From Sipunculus nudus (Eukaryota > Annelida > Sipuncula > Golfingiida > Sipunculidae): a stretch of 64,000 nt of DNA. The notes beneath the pieces were generated by a model, which was given only the letters and a program-made list of their open reading frames with translations, ran no database searches and was not told the origin of the DNA. Position 1 is the stretch's first letter; the number at the start of each line of letters is the position of its first letter. A program made the translations under genes and the position numbers. The stretch is from positions 51,905,676-51,969,675 of the forward strand of contig CM049316.1 of NCBI GenBank assembly GCA_026874595.1, in the 5' to 3' direction. Shown piece by piece: positions 34,976 through 45,729 of the stretch.

Positions 34976-35739
34976 TTATTGTCATTTTTAATACACACAG
35001 GTATGGCTTTACCAAAGATTTTACATACGCTCTGGTGAGATCGCGAAAATGAAACCCTCGGGAAACATTCAAAATGGAGAAATCGCGAAATTTCAGACTC
35101 GCGAATATGAAGCCAACCACAGTATATATATATATATATATTAGTATAAGATTAAGTGAAATTCTGAAAGGAGTACTGGATGCGACCGGGGTGTACCATG
35201 GGGGGGGGGGGGGCATGGCCCCCAAAGCTGTTTGGCCAATGCTGGTAATAGCATTGTTGTTTGGTCAGTACTGGTTGTAGCATTATTGTATGTTTAGAAA
35301 GACCCTGACCCGAAGGGCAGGTTTGTCACTGTATTGTGCATAGTATATTAACCAGTGGATTTTGCATATATCTCAACAGTTGCGGTTTGGATCCATTGAA
35401 TAGTTCTGAGTGATATATGAGTAAGCTTTGCACTGAGATTTGTATAACTTGATAGTTATTTTTAACTTGTGTTGACAAGGGATTTGTTTCTTTCATATAT
35501 CACCCGAGCGTGACTTCACATTTTGCAGCAGGGATATACACATTGTCCACATAAATGTTTTAAAAAATAGTTTATGCTGTTCATCTTGGATGACTGGAAA
35601 ATCGCACAGCATTGATTCATATTCTAGTAGGCTGACCAGCGTTTATGTTCTATACTTATTGATATTTCTTGAAAGTTGTCAGCTCTATAGTCGACCTGTA
35701 GTTCTTAATAGTCATAGCTTAGAAAGATATCCTACCATA
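34976..35739. other. GSS intron, no gene seen
   Basis: Contains (TA)n at 35121-35141, a G tract at 35200-35213 and repeat-like text. This may include the decayed 5' LTR and leader of the Gypsy relic that follows, but no LTR ends could be assigned. Confidence 0.4.
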
Positions 35740-38700
35740 ATGGCCAGTGAAAAAGGAATTCACATTCACAGAAAACTTAGTAACTTTGTCTGAGATAAAG
35801 ATTATTTAGAAGACTGGATAGTAGAGAATGAAGCTGCACTTCATGCACAAGGTTAGAAAGGGGGGACTGCTGTTGACTTCCTGTTAGCTCATCTAGAAGG
35901 TCCAACTGGACGAGAAGTGAAATACGCACTAGAAACCGATCATCGTACTCCAGCTGCAACGTTTTAGAATCGGTTTTCGGTGAAAAGATGTCGGCCTCCC
36001 AAATTTTAGATACTTTTAACCATAGGGAGCAGAGGCAACGAGAGAGTCTTAAGAACTTTTCACATGCGCTTAGAAGTATCATTGACCGTTCTTCTAAGAA
36101 GGACCCTGAATGCTTTGCCAAAAAAGGACAGGGCCCTGAGGGACAGATTTGCTGAGCGCTATCGAGACCCAGATATTACGAGAGAACTAATACATTTAAA
36201 ATATAACAAGAAAGACATGTCCTTCAAAGAACTATGAGATGAAGCCATACGTAGGACAGAAGAAGGTAGCTCACCCACCTATTTTCGTGAAGTAAAGGTC
36301 GGCCATAGCTGTTCTCAGGAATCCAGGTAAAAATCGATGTAAATGGCCAGCTGGCTAAAATTGTTGAGGACAGGGGGTCGACTGAAAAATATAGTCAGAA
36401 AGCAGCAACAAGCTCTGGAGCAATTGATCAGGTAGCATTAGGAGCTGTTAGAGATTATCTCTAAGAGATCAGAGAATACTGCCAGTACACAAGAGACTTT
36501 AAATCAATATTTAAATCAACCAGCTCAGCTGATCGACAGATCAAGGCTTCCAAAGTGTAGTGTTTACACAGGCGTTAAACGATCACTTCGGAAGAATTTA
36601 CGCGGAAGAATAACTCAGTTTATCATTATCAGTATGGGCACATTGCCAGGGAATGTTCACTACGCTTGGCCGGATATCCTTCATCCAGTTATAGTTCAAT
36701 TTATCATTTGTTTCTCCAGGTTTTAAACTGTCTATACAGAGACAATGGTCACAACCTACAGGATATAGCCGGATGCCGCCACAAACTTGAATGCTGCCAT
36801 AAGGACCAGGTGTCACTCAGATTCAACAGAGACCCCTTATATCTTTTACAATTGAGAATCCCTTAGTTCCATTGGCGACTGGTAGTGAAATGGTTAGGGC
36901 TGAAAGAAAACTAGAAATTTCTAAGGTTGAGACCGACTCCAAAGGACTAGATGCAGATCTCAGAGAAAACAATCAGGAACAGGCCAGAAGCAGTTATTCA
37001 GATATATAGAGCTCCATCTGCTTTCTGATAGATTCAGGTTCACAAGTTTCTACAATCAGTGAGGGTTTCTTCGAGAGAAATCTTAAACATTTGAGCAATG
37101 TGGCTCCCCCAAATACTGTAAATTGGTTGTGTCCAAAAGCAGCAAATGAATTAGAGGTGCCATACTCTGGTTTTATCGTGACGGACCTACATGTCGATGC
37201 TGTAAATGTGACAGATGTAGGTGTATTAGTGGTTTAAGACACACCTTACTCAAAGGAAAAGCATTCTGTCTTTCCTGGAGAATAAGGTTTTTGCGTATCG
37301 AGCAGACTTCACCACAGCCTCCCAAGACCGGATTCACCCAAGTTGTACTAGTCAACAAAATCATGGTTCCACCAAGGACTATACTGAAGGTAAATGTACG
37401 AGGGCCAATGTGGAGCCCTAATGCCTTAGTAAAGCCATTAGAGGCATCTGAAGCTACCGTCTACTTGCGTGGATGCAACCCGTTGGTATTTTACCATTCC
37501 CATAGGAAATTTTGGGCCAACTCCAGTTACCTTGAAACCGGAAAATGTGTTGGACGATGAGAGAAACCCACAAAATTATGAAATACAGAGTTTCGTGCAA
37601 GATGGCTGCCGAAGCTGGATAACCAATAATGTTAGAGCTTCCATAGGTTGAGAACAAGAGTGCTTTCAAGAATCTGATCGCCGAGTATAAATCCATTTTT
37701 GTAGAGGACATTGAGACAGTTTGACACACTACTCCTTTCGTCATCAAATGAGAACCACTGATAAGATTCAAGTAGTACAGCCGTACAGACGGATCCCGCC
37801 AACTTCTCGGAGGAGGTGAAAGAACACCTACGAGTACTTAGCGCGTTATCATGTGAGAGAGTTTATCACCTTATGCCTCGCCCATTGTAATTGTGCTCAA
37901 GAAAAACTGGCAAAATAAGGGTTTGTGTAGATTACCGACAATTGAATAAAAAGATCCCGAGAGTTGCCAATCGTCTGCCGAGGCATCGGCAGAATCCAAA
38001 CATTTCATGACACTTAGCATGACAGCTGCCTAAAACAAAATTGAATTTGTAGAGGGTGATTGAGAGAAGACTACGTTCATTACTCAGTTCGGTCTTAACG
38101 AGTTTCCATGGATACCTTTTGGCTTATCAAATGCACCTACTACTTTCATGCGACTTATAATGCTGTGTTAAGAGAAAATATGCTAAAGACTTATATACTA
38201 AGATGATATGATTGTATTCTCCCAAACTGGGGAGGAACACCTGGAACGCTTGGGAAAAGTGTTTGCCAAACTCGAGCAACATGGTCTAAATCTTCAACCG
38301 GATAATTTCAAATGTATGCAAAGGAGAGAACAGTGCCTTGGTCACGTTGTTTCAGGAGACGGTGATAGCACAGATCCGGAAAAGCCGTTTCAGAGTGGGT
38401 AAGGCCACGGGTACTGCAGAAACTTCGTCGGTTCCTTTGTTTTGTAACATACTATAGCCGTTTTGTGAAGGGGTTCGTGCACAAAGCTGATCCTCTCCAT
38501 AATCTTATTGCAGCAGCGGTCGACAGATCAAAATCAAGTTGACAGTACCAACGAACCAATATATATGGAATGTGGACTGAGTATCATGGAAAGCACTTCA
38601 GGACATCAAGACAAGTCTAACATCTGCGCCACTGTTAGCATATCCTGATTATACCAAGCAATTCATTTTAGAGGTAGACGCATCTTATCCGGGAATTTGG

Positions 38701-39010
38701 GCTATCCTGAGCCAGGAGCAGGCAGGCAATCAGAAAAATCATTGCCTACACCAGTCGCAGCTTGAGATGATCGGAACAAAATATGTACAAAAAACTACAG
38801 TACCAGCAAACTTGAACTCCTGGCACTCAAGTGGACTGACAATTATCACCTCCTGTACTTACAACAGAAAAGCATACTAATATTTAACAGAGATGGGTGT
38901 CGGCTCTTGCAGCATTTGATTTTGTTATCAAGTACAGAGCAAGAAAGACAAACATATACTTTGATGCATTAACACGCCAGGAGAGCAGGCCTTGGGATGT
39001 CTCTGTAGAA
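35740..39010 (+). pseudogene. Gypsy/Ty3 relic, highly degraded
   Basis: Recognisable in pieces. Gag: ALRDRFAERYRDPDITRELI at about 36135-36200. Protease: IDSGSQVSTISEGFF at about 37030. RT: VCVDYRQLNKK at about 37920, then FAKLEQHGLNLQPDNFKCM and LGHVVSGDG in the frame 38208-38402. RNase H: ILEVDASYPGIWAILSQEQ at about 38665. Stops and shifts occur every few dozen codons. The order is the standard Gypsy one. This is much older than the Penelope and TRIM copies nearby. No LTRs found. Confidence 0.75.
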
Positions 39011-40710
39011 ACCTGGATGGAACGTGTGCTATACTGTGTAAGACATCATCTCTCTCATCATCTTATTCTATACAATTTTTTTATAAACAAATCTTATGAA
39101 TATAACAGCATGAAAACAAGCATTTTTAGGCATTTTTTCAGTATGTGTAGACAGATTAGACAACAGGCCAAGATATTGTCTGTATCTATGAATTGTTTAG
39201 CAGAATGCCAACTGTTTCATATTTGGAAAAAGGACAAGAGTCAATGCAGCCAGATACAGGTCAAGAGTTCACTCAGTGCAGTAGCAGCACCTGCAAATTA
39301 TTTTCGGTTCACTTGGGAGTAAATGTCTGCTTTAATTTAGCTTGGCCATCCAAGTATACCTGACTGAGAAGTTTGATGTATCAGCCTGAAATTGTGCATG
39401 TCTATACATCTCGGACTAGAGGTGACATCTACAATATTTTTTGTAGTGTATGTCTCAGCTTTTTTTCTCAAGAGTAATTTGATATGTCCGCCTTAAATTG
39501 TGCATGTTCATTGATCTCGAATAGTTTCGTTGTATACAAGACTTGTGGTTTTTCTTTAATAAAACAAAATAAAATCATTGAAAAATCAAGACATAAAATA
39601 TTCAAAGCATATATGAAGGACATATTTATAATTAATGGTTACATTAATATTTCTTAATCAGCATTAATTTCTAGGTCTTCGATCCCAAGCTCTACGTGTT
39701 ACGTATTTATATCTGTTAATTCAATTTCTTTTGGTGTGTTGAAATAAATACAATTGTTCTGCAAGCTCTATTTTATTTTTCAGCTGTAAATTGTAATAGG
39801 TATAATTTTATAGAGTATATACCAAAACCAAAAGAAAGTGTGCTTACAGCCATTATTAGAATATTCGGAAGTTTTCAGTTGTAAATTATTAAGCTGACAA
39901 TCAAGACATGAATAGAAGACAGTTTTAGCACTTTTAACATTCAAAATAACTTCCGTAACTGGCCCATTTTTAGTGCTTTTATTTTCAAATTTCGTATTTA
40001 ATAGCTTTAATCCATATATGTGCATCATTTGACAGTATAATCAATGGTGGACAAACTTAAGGTTATGATCTTGCATTCATTTTAAAAACTTAAAAAAATG
40101 CTTATCTAACATTTCGTATACAATTAAATCTCAAGTAAAATAAAAATATTTACAAAATACTTAACTTATTTCTGGCATATAATTAAATTTAAAATATTTT
40201 CTACAAGTTATACAATACTGACCAAATTGCTGGCATGTATATAGGAAATACAATAAAATATTTATGCCAGACATGAACAAAACAACAGCGGATTGATGTT
40301 AGGCAGCCTCAAAGTGAAACAATAGTAATGTAATGGAAAACAGAGGCCTTAATTTCTCGATGGAACGAAATTTAAGTTTGGTTAGTGTACTTAGGAACAT
40401 CTTCTTTATACTGAATTTCCTATTTCTAGGCCCAACGGTTTCAACACGTGCGCTGTTAACTTTCCGACCGGACTTCGAACAAAAGACCATCGCATTAACT
40501 AATATGATTTACAGTCATCTGAGCTAAAAATACAACCTATCCATGGTTAGGAAGGACTGGTGGCAGCACTGCTTATTTTCAAATTAAAATGCTATCCAGG
40601 ATAATAGAAAGACCTCAAATGTACATTATATCATTTTCAGGCAATGTAAAATATTTATCCTGCTACCTTGCTCATGAATGTGACAACGTATATTAAACTA
40701 GACATTTCTG
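39011..40710. other. GSS intron with repeat fragments
   Basis: At about 39330-39540 two diverged units resemble the core of the 20768 element (gcctgaaattgtgcatgtctatacatctc). At 40505-40530 TACAGTCATCTGAGCTAAAAA is a terminus of the GCTCAGCTGA HINE-like family. No coding sequence seen. Confidence 0.45.
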
Positions 40711-42706
40711 GGCACCGCAGGTGCCTGAGTATCCCCAGACAGAGTACGCCCCCCCCCTTTAAGAATAGGCCCCCATTTTTAGCAGCATATACTGACACTT
40801 GGCAAGCAAGTATTGTTTCTTCCATCTATCAATCCACAATCTTTTTGAAGATGTTGGTTCTGTGACCTTGATTTTTTTAAAGATGTGTCCTGTGACCTTG
40901 ACCTTTGACCTCATGACCCCAAAATCAATTCGGGTCTTGCTTTTCCAATGGGACATATACAAGTCAAGTTTGAAATCTATACATCAATAAAAGCAGGAAT
41001 TATCATCCAGAAACTAATTTTTGGACATATGGCTCCTGTGACCTTCACCTTTGACCTTGTTACCTCAAAATTGATAGGGTTCTTCCTCTCTTGGCAGGTG
41101 AACAATATGTGTAAGATGAAAGATCCGAGATGAAATGTTTGGCTGAAAATGCATTCACTTTTTTTTTAAAGATGTGTCATGTGACCTTGACCTTTGACCT
41201 CATGACCCCAAAATTCGGGTCTTGCTCTTCCAATGGGACTATACAAGTCAAGTTTGAAATCCATACATCAATAAAAGCAGGAATTATCATCCAGAAACTA
41301 ATTTTTGGACAGGTGGCTCCTGTGACCTTCACCTTTGACCTAGTTACCTCAAAACTGATAGGGGTCTTCCACTCCTGGCAGGTGAACTATATGTGCAAGA
41401 TGAAAGATCTGAGATGAATTGTTTGGCTGAAAATGCATCCACAATCTTTTTAAAGATGTGTCCTGTGACCTTGACCTTTGACCTCATCACCCCAAAATCA
41501 ATTTGGGTCTTGCTTTTCCAATGGGTCATATATAAGTCAAGTTTGAAATCCATACATCAATAAAAGCAGGAATTATCAACCAGAAACTATTTTTTTGACA
41601 GATGGTTCCTGTGACCTTCACCTTTGACCTTGTGACCTCAAAATTGATAGGGGTCTTCCTCTATTGGCAGATGAACTGAATTGGGATGAAATGTTTGGTT
41701 GAAAATGCATCCACAATCCTTTAAAGATGTGTCCTGTGTCCTTGACCTTTGACCTCACGACCCAAAAATCAATTGGAGTCTTGCTTTTTCAATGGGACAT
41801 ATATAAGTCAAGTTTGAAATCAATACATCAATAAAAGCAGGAATTATCATCCAGAAACTAATTTTTTGACAGATAGCGACTGTGGCCTTGACCTTTGACC
41901 TTGTGACCCCAATATTGATATGGATCATTCACTATTGGCAAGTGAGCTATATATTCAAGATGGAAGACCTGGGATGGAAGTTTGGCTTGAAATACATCCA
42001 CAGTATCTTTTAAGATGCGAGTCCAGTGACCTTGACCTTTGACCTCATGACCCTAGAACCTATAGGGTTCTTACTTTAGTGGTGGGCCATACATAAGTCA
42101 CGTTTAAAATCCAGATGGCTATCAACACTGGAGATATCATAAGAGTTGTGTGATTTTCACCAAATATGGACACATTAAAGGTCAAGGCCACTATCATGAT
42201 AAAGGTCATGACCCAAATGTAAATAGACCTCATCCAATAACCCATCTCTCTACATGTGCATAATATGAAAGAAATCTGTCCATTAGTTTTTGACTTATAA
42301 TGCTTACAGTACTGTCAAGTGGCAATTATGGGGGTATTAAAAGGCTTAAAAAACAAGAAAAGGATAATAGGTGGGGCCACCAGTTTCCGGTATATCACAA
42401 GGCTATACAAGATCTTCGGTCACCTTGATTTTTGGACCAGTCCATGCAAGCTTACTTGAGATATTTAAGAATTTGTGTTATTTTCAGCAAAAATGGACCT
42501 ATTCAAGGTCAAGGTCACTCTCCTAGCATAGGTCATGACCCCATTTTAAATAGGCTTCGTCCCCTTACCAATATCTATACAAATGTAAAGTTTGAAAAAG
42601 ATCAGTGAAATATTTTTGGAGTTATCCCGCTCACAAGGTTTTTCTGCTGCGGCGGCGGCGGGACCGTCGTGAAACCATAGTATCCCGACTTTGTCTGGGG
42701 ATACAA
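40711..42706. mobile_element. HINE-like element, GTATCCCC family, copy B with ~285-bp tandem core
   Basis: The left hairpin GGCACC-GCA-GGTGCC (40711-40725) precedes GTATCCCCAGACAGAG. The right end is TTGTCTGGGGATACA. The core contains units marked by CCTTGACCTTTGACCTCA at about 40897, 41186, 41469, 41742 and 42029, spaced 273-289 bp. Each unit carries two DR1-like sites, one of the form TGACCTTGACCTTTGACCT. A CGGCGG run precedes the right end (42650-42660), as in copy A. No protein encoded. Confidence 0.65.
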
Positions 42707-42716
42707 TAATTGATAG

Positions 42717-43373
42717 TGTTACGAAGTCAAATTGTTCAGGGGAAATACTGGGCCGCTCATGGATTCAGACCTATAATGGTGGCGCATAAGTCCTGCGTAC
42801 CAACCGCTTCGCTAGCAAAGCAAGCTTCACTAGCGAGACAGTTCGGTCCGCTTTTATGTCAACCCGTAACACACCCCCTTTTAATAACGTTCTGCTGTCA
42901 GAACAAGACTAATTATTCCAGGAGTCACACTTTGGTGAGCTTATTCCCTAGGCCATAAAGTTTACCGTCACGTTGGACGACCCCCAATTTTTTTTTACGA
43001 AGACAAATTGTTAAGGGGAAAATACTGGGCCGATCCGGGAGTCGAACTCATGTTGGTGGCGCAGTATTTTCCCCTGAACAATTTGCCTTCGTAACAAAAT
43101 GGGGGCTCGTCCGGGATGACGGATAGCAGAACGCTCTTTAGAGGGGACTTGTTACGGGATGACATAAAAGCGGACCGAACTGTCTTACTAGTGAAGCAAA
43201 AACAAAAAAAAAACTTTTTGTTACGAAGACAAATTGTTCAGGGGAAATACTGGGCCGCTCCGAGATTCGAACCTATAACGGTGGCGCACAAGTCCTGCGT
43301 ACCAACCGCTTCGCTAACAAAGCAAGCTTCACTAGCGAGACAGTTCGGTCCGATTTTATGTCACCCCGTAACA
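42717..43373 (-). mobile_element. Rearranged cluster of TRIM-like elements with tRNA-like LTRs
   Basis: Full LTRs lie at 42717-42871 and 43219-43373 (155 bp each; sense TGTTACGGG... TTCGTAACA). In minus sense the first copy is LTR remnant (about 43063-42993), a damaged primer site TGGGGGTCGTCC, about 115 bp of internal sequence, polypurine AAAAGGGGGTG, then LTR. Between them an inverted copy on the plus strand has LTR end (43062-43096), AAA, an exact TGGGGGCTCGTCCGGGAT primer site (43100-43117), polypurine AGAGGGGACT and an LTR start at 43150. Its whole internal region is 53 bp. No protein could be encoded. Confidence 0.8.
43264..43316 (-). promoter_or_regulatory. tRNA-like pol III A and B boxes inside the LTR
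   Basis: In LTR sense, TAGCGAAGCGG (43316-43306) fits the A-box consensus TRGCNNARYGG and GGTTCGAATC (43273-43264) fits the B-box consensus. The starts are 43 nt apart, the spacing of tRNA genes. The LTR also has ACATAAAA near its 5' end, which could serve a pol II promoter. Function is inferred from motif and spacing only. Confidence 0.65.
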
Positions 43374-43627
43374 ATAGTAAACTAAGAAATGGAGCCAGAG
43401 TCTGTATTTGTAATTATCAATATAATTCGTTTCCAATATATAAATATTATTCTCTGAATAGACCTGGGGATGATTACACTGACATCCCCCCTTACTAAAA
43501 TCGGAGGCATATATACCCCAATAACCCCTATGACGCCCCCTGATATTTCATCATTACATTTCCTGTGGTGCGTGAACGTTCTACGAGGGAATCCATGCAT
43601 ACTTTGAATAAAAAAAACAACCAGCAC

Positions 43628-43703
43628 CTGCTTTATTCCTTCTCCTCTGACGGTTTCATAGATCTTCCAGATCCGTCTTGTGAAGTCATCTACTTGAATA
43701 ACC
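43628..43703 (-). CDS. GSS: GSS exon 3
   Basis: A 76-nt exon between acceptor ttgtag|GG at 43705-43704 and donor AAGCAG|GTGCTG at 43627-43626. It completes the split codon from exon 2 and encodes RVIQVDDFTRRIWKIYETV followed by RGEGIKQ. This matches the human [20 protein letters not shown] segment. It leaves phase 0, as required by the next exon at 26297. The donor is a weak GTGCTG but phase and homology on both sides support it. The downstream intron is about 17.3 kb and holds the Penelope, LINE, TRIM and degenerate Gypsy insertions. Confidence 0.92.
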
Positions 43704-44109
43704 CTACAATGTGAGTTCATTAAAATTATCATGGAAAAATCTTGAAAGAAACACTTTTAAATAAATATATTTAGCGGCATAAGGTCCAATAATTGCAAAA
43801 CTCATGCTCTTAATACGTTCATAACTTTTCATAGAAATATATTTAGATCATTATATTGTACAACACTGTATCAATGTCTATTGCCATTATATTTGTATAA
43901 TTAATGATGTACTTTGGGTGGTTCGAAGAAACCTCACTATCGACATTTTAATAATAAGACTAGATAACTAGTCCATGAGAGATATAAAAACTTAACATAT
44001 TCCAAACCCGCAACAATCTGGAAATTTATAGTTCAACAAATGCACTTTCACCCTCAAGATATTGGGATATATAATCCTTTGTTCTACATTAACCCCCGTA
44101 CTACGTTGT

Positions 44110-44932
44110 ATAAGGAACCTTTGAAAACAGTCTCTTGAGCTAGTAACAGATGTAAAGAAACCTGTGCCAGAAGTCTCTTGAGGAAGTTGCAGTTGTGAAA
44201 GAAACCTGTGTCAACAGTCTCTTGAGGAAGTAGCAGTAATAAAAGAAACTTGAGTCAACAGTCTCTTGAGGAAGAAGCAGTTGTAAAAGAAACCTGTTTC
44301 AACAGTCTCTTGAGGAAGTGGCTGTTGTAAAAGGAACCTGTGTCAACAGTCTCCTGAGGAAGGAGCAGTAGTAAAAGAAACCTGTGTCATCAGTCTCTTG
44401 AGGAAGTGATGTTTATATAACGTACCTGTGTAAACAGTCTCTTTTGGAACTGATGTTTATATAATGAACCTGTGTAAACAGTCTCTTAGGGAAGTGATGT
44501 TTTTATAAAGTACATGTGTTAGCAGTCTCTTGAGTAGTGATGTTTATATAACTTACCTGTGTAAACAGTGTCCTAAGGAAGTGATGTTTATGTAACGTAC
44601 CTGTGTAAACAGTCTCTTAGGGAATTATGTTTATGTAATGTACATGTGTAAACAGTCTCTTGAGGAAGCAATGTTTATATAACGTACCTGTGTAAGCAGT
44701 CTCTTGTGGAATGATGTTTATATAACGTACCTGTGTAAACAGTCTCTTGAGGAAGTGATGTTTAAATAACGAACCTGTGTAAACAGTCTCTTGAGGAAAT
44801 GATGCTTATATGACGTACCTGTATAAACAGTCTCTTTAGGAATTGATGTTTATATAACATCCTGTGTAAACAGTCTCTTGAGGAAGTGATGTTTATATAA
44901 CGTACCTGTGTAAACAATCTCTCAAGAAGTCG
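44110..44932 (-). repeat. Splice-donor minisatellite, 44-bp unit
   Basis: About 19 units. In GSS sense a unit runs TTCCTCAAGAGACTG, TTTACACAGGTACGT, TATATAAACATCA. The founding copy spans the end of GSS exon 2 (TTCTTGAGAGATTGTTTACA, CAG) and its donor GTACGT at 44905. Donor-like cores across the array include GTACGT (many), GTTCGT, GTTTCT and one perfect GTAAGT (44556-44551). The units nearest the exon look most like it; those at the far end carry TCAACAG and GTTTCTTT variants. The array fills about two thirds of the intron. Confidence 0.95.
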
Positions 44933-45092
44933 TAGTCGTGCGCTACTTTGTGCATCAAGAGGTTTAAGTCTGTTTGCACATCTCGTGCCTGGTAGAAGAG
45001 CTGCTTTGGGACGGAACATGGAAGCAAAGTGACAGGTGCGTGGGCAGCTACATCTCCTGAACCAGGGTTTTGTCGAGTCCGCACTAAGGCTC
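44906..45092 (-). CDS. GSS: GSS exon 2
   Basis: The exon runs from acceptor ttctag|GAGCC to donor CACAG|GTACGT, 187 nt, entered in phase 1 and left in phase 2. It encodes GALVRTRQNPGSGDVAAHAP, then VTLLPCSVPKQLFYQARDVQ, then TDLNLLMHKVAHDYDFLRDC and LH. These align with human GSS around the YAPFTLFPSLVP block and the following helix (VQMDFNLLVDAVSQ). The last 20 or so exon bases and the donor are the founding unit of the 44-bp minisatellite that fills the downstream intron. Reading continues open into the array in one frame, but family homology ends at the donor. Confidence 0.93.
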
Positions 45093-45227
45093 CTAGAACC
45101 AAAATTAGCATGCAGAGTATGTGTGAGATTTACATGTGCAGCGAAGAATACATGAAATGGGCACATGTATAACTCCCTGCTTATAGATGAGGTAAGACCC
45201 TAGACTCGAGTCGAACTTGAACCCGTC

Positions 45228-45545
45228 TACTTTTGTCATATATCACTACATGTCGATATATCAGCCCGTACTTTTTTGTCATATAACAAACACTTCGTGT
45301 CGATATATCAGCCCGTCTGCTGTTGTTATATAACATCATTTGTCGATATATCAACCCGTCTGCTTGTCATAAAACACGTGCGATATATCAGCCCGTTTGC
45401 TTTTGTCATATAACACCACTTGTCGATATATGAGCCCGTACTTTTTTTGTCATATAACACTACCTGTCGATATATCAGCCCGTGTGCTTTCGTCAGATAA
45501 CACTACATGTCGATATATCAGCCCGTCTGTTTAGCCATATATCAT
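45228..45545. repeat. 43-bp minisatellite in GSS intron 1
   Basis: Seven to eight units built on CGATATATCAGCCCGTCTG and GTCATATAACACTACATGT. It sits between exons 1 and 2. Unlike the 44-bp array, it does not resemble either flanking splice site. Units vary by indels in a T run. Confidence 0.9.
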
Positions 45546-45641
45546 TACATATCAGGACATCATCTCATTTAACATTAAATATTTCAATGACATTTAAAAT
45601 TATATATCATTATCAGCTAGTGTATCAGTCACTCTGCTTAC

Positions 45642-45729
45642 CGTGAGTCATCACATAATCTTTCGCCCAAGGTATGAGGTCTTCAAGTTGATCACACGAA
45701 AGAGGCATATTGAAACACCCTTGCATTAT
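45642..45729 (-). CDS. GSS: GSS exon 1 (first coding exon)
   Basis: The acceptor is a pyrimidine-rich tcctcttcag followed by ATAATG, so an upstream non-coding exon is expected. Translation starts at the ATG at 45726-45724, giving MQGCFNMPLSCDQLEDLI and continuing PWAKDYVMTHG. This matches the N-terminal helix of animal GSS, for example the LQDKQQLEELA region of the human protein. The donor is CACG|GTAAGC at 45642|45641 and leaves phase 1. It joins in frame to the exon at 45092. No upstream in-frame ATG is visible before the acceptor. The promoter was not located. Identity rests on the joined sequence; this exon alone is weakly diagnostic. Confidence 0.85.

Larger units (their letters stand above)
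1..45729 (-). other. GSS: Glutathione synthetase gene, 5' two thirds (gene span)
   Basis: Eight exons on the minus strand join in phase into the N-terminal two thirds of eukaryotic glutathione synthetase, the cytosolic ATP-grasp enzyme that adds glycine to gamma-glutamylcysteine. The conserved blocks appear in the expected order: [131 protein letters not shown]. No stop or frameshift is seen in any exon, so the gene looks functional. Introns are about 0.5, 1.2, 17.3, 9.2, 4.8, 9.7 and 0.8 kb; nearly all their bulk is mobile elements. The glycine-rich ATP-binding loops of the C-terminus must lie left of position 1. A stretch of about 10-16 residues between the fourth and fifth exons listed was not found. 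Confidence 0.93.

Noticed and set aside
43219-43373. A genuine tRNA gene
   Set aside because: A and B boxes have tRNA spacing, but I could not fold a convincing acceptor stem and anticodon arm, and the sequence lies within an LTR with PBS and PPT next to it.
44762-45166. 134-codon minus frame through exon 2 into the 44-bp array
   Set aside because: The true GSS frame across exon 2 is a different one; this frame is a shadow plus array read-through.
44110-45545. CRISPR-like regular arrays
   Set aside because: Units are contiguous tandem repeats without unique spacers, in an intron-bearing eukaryotic gene.
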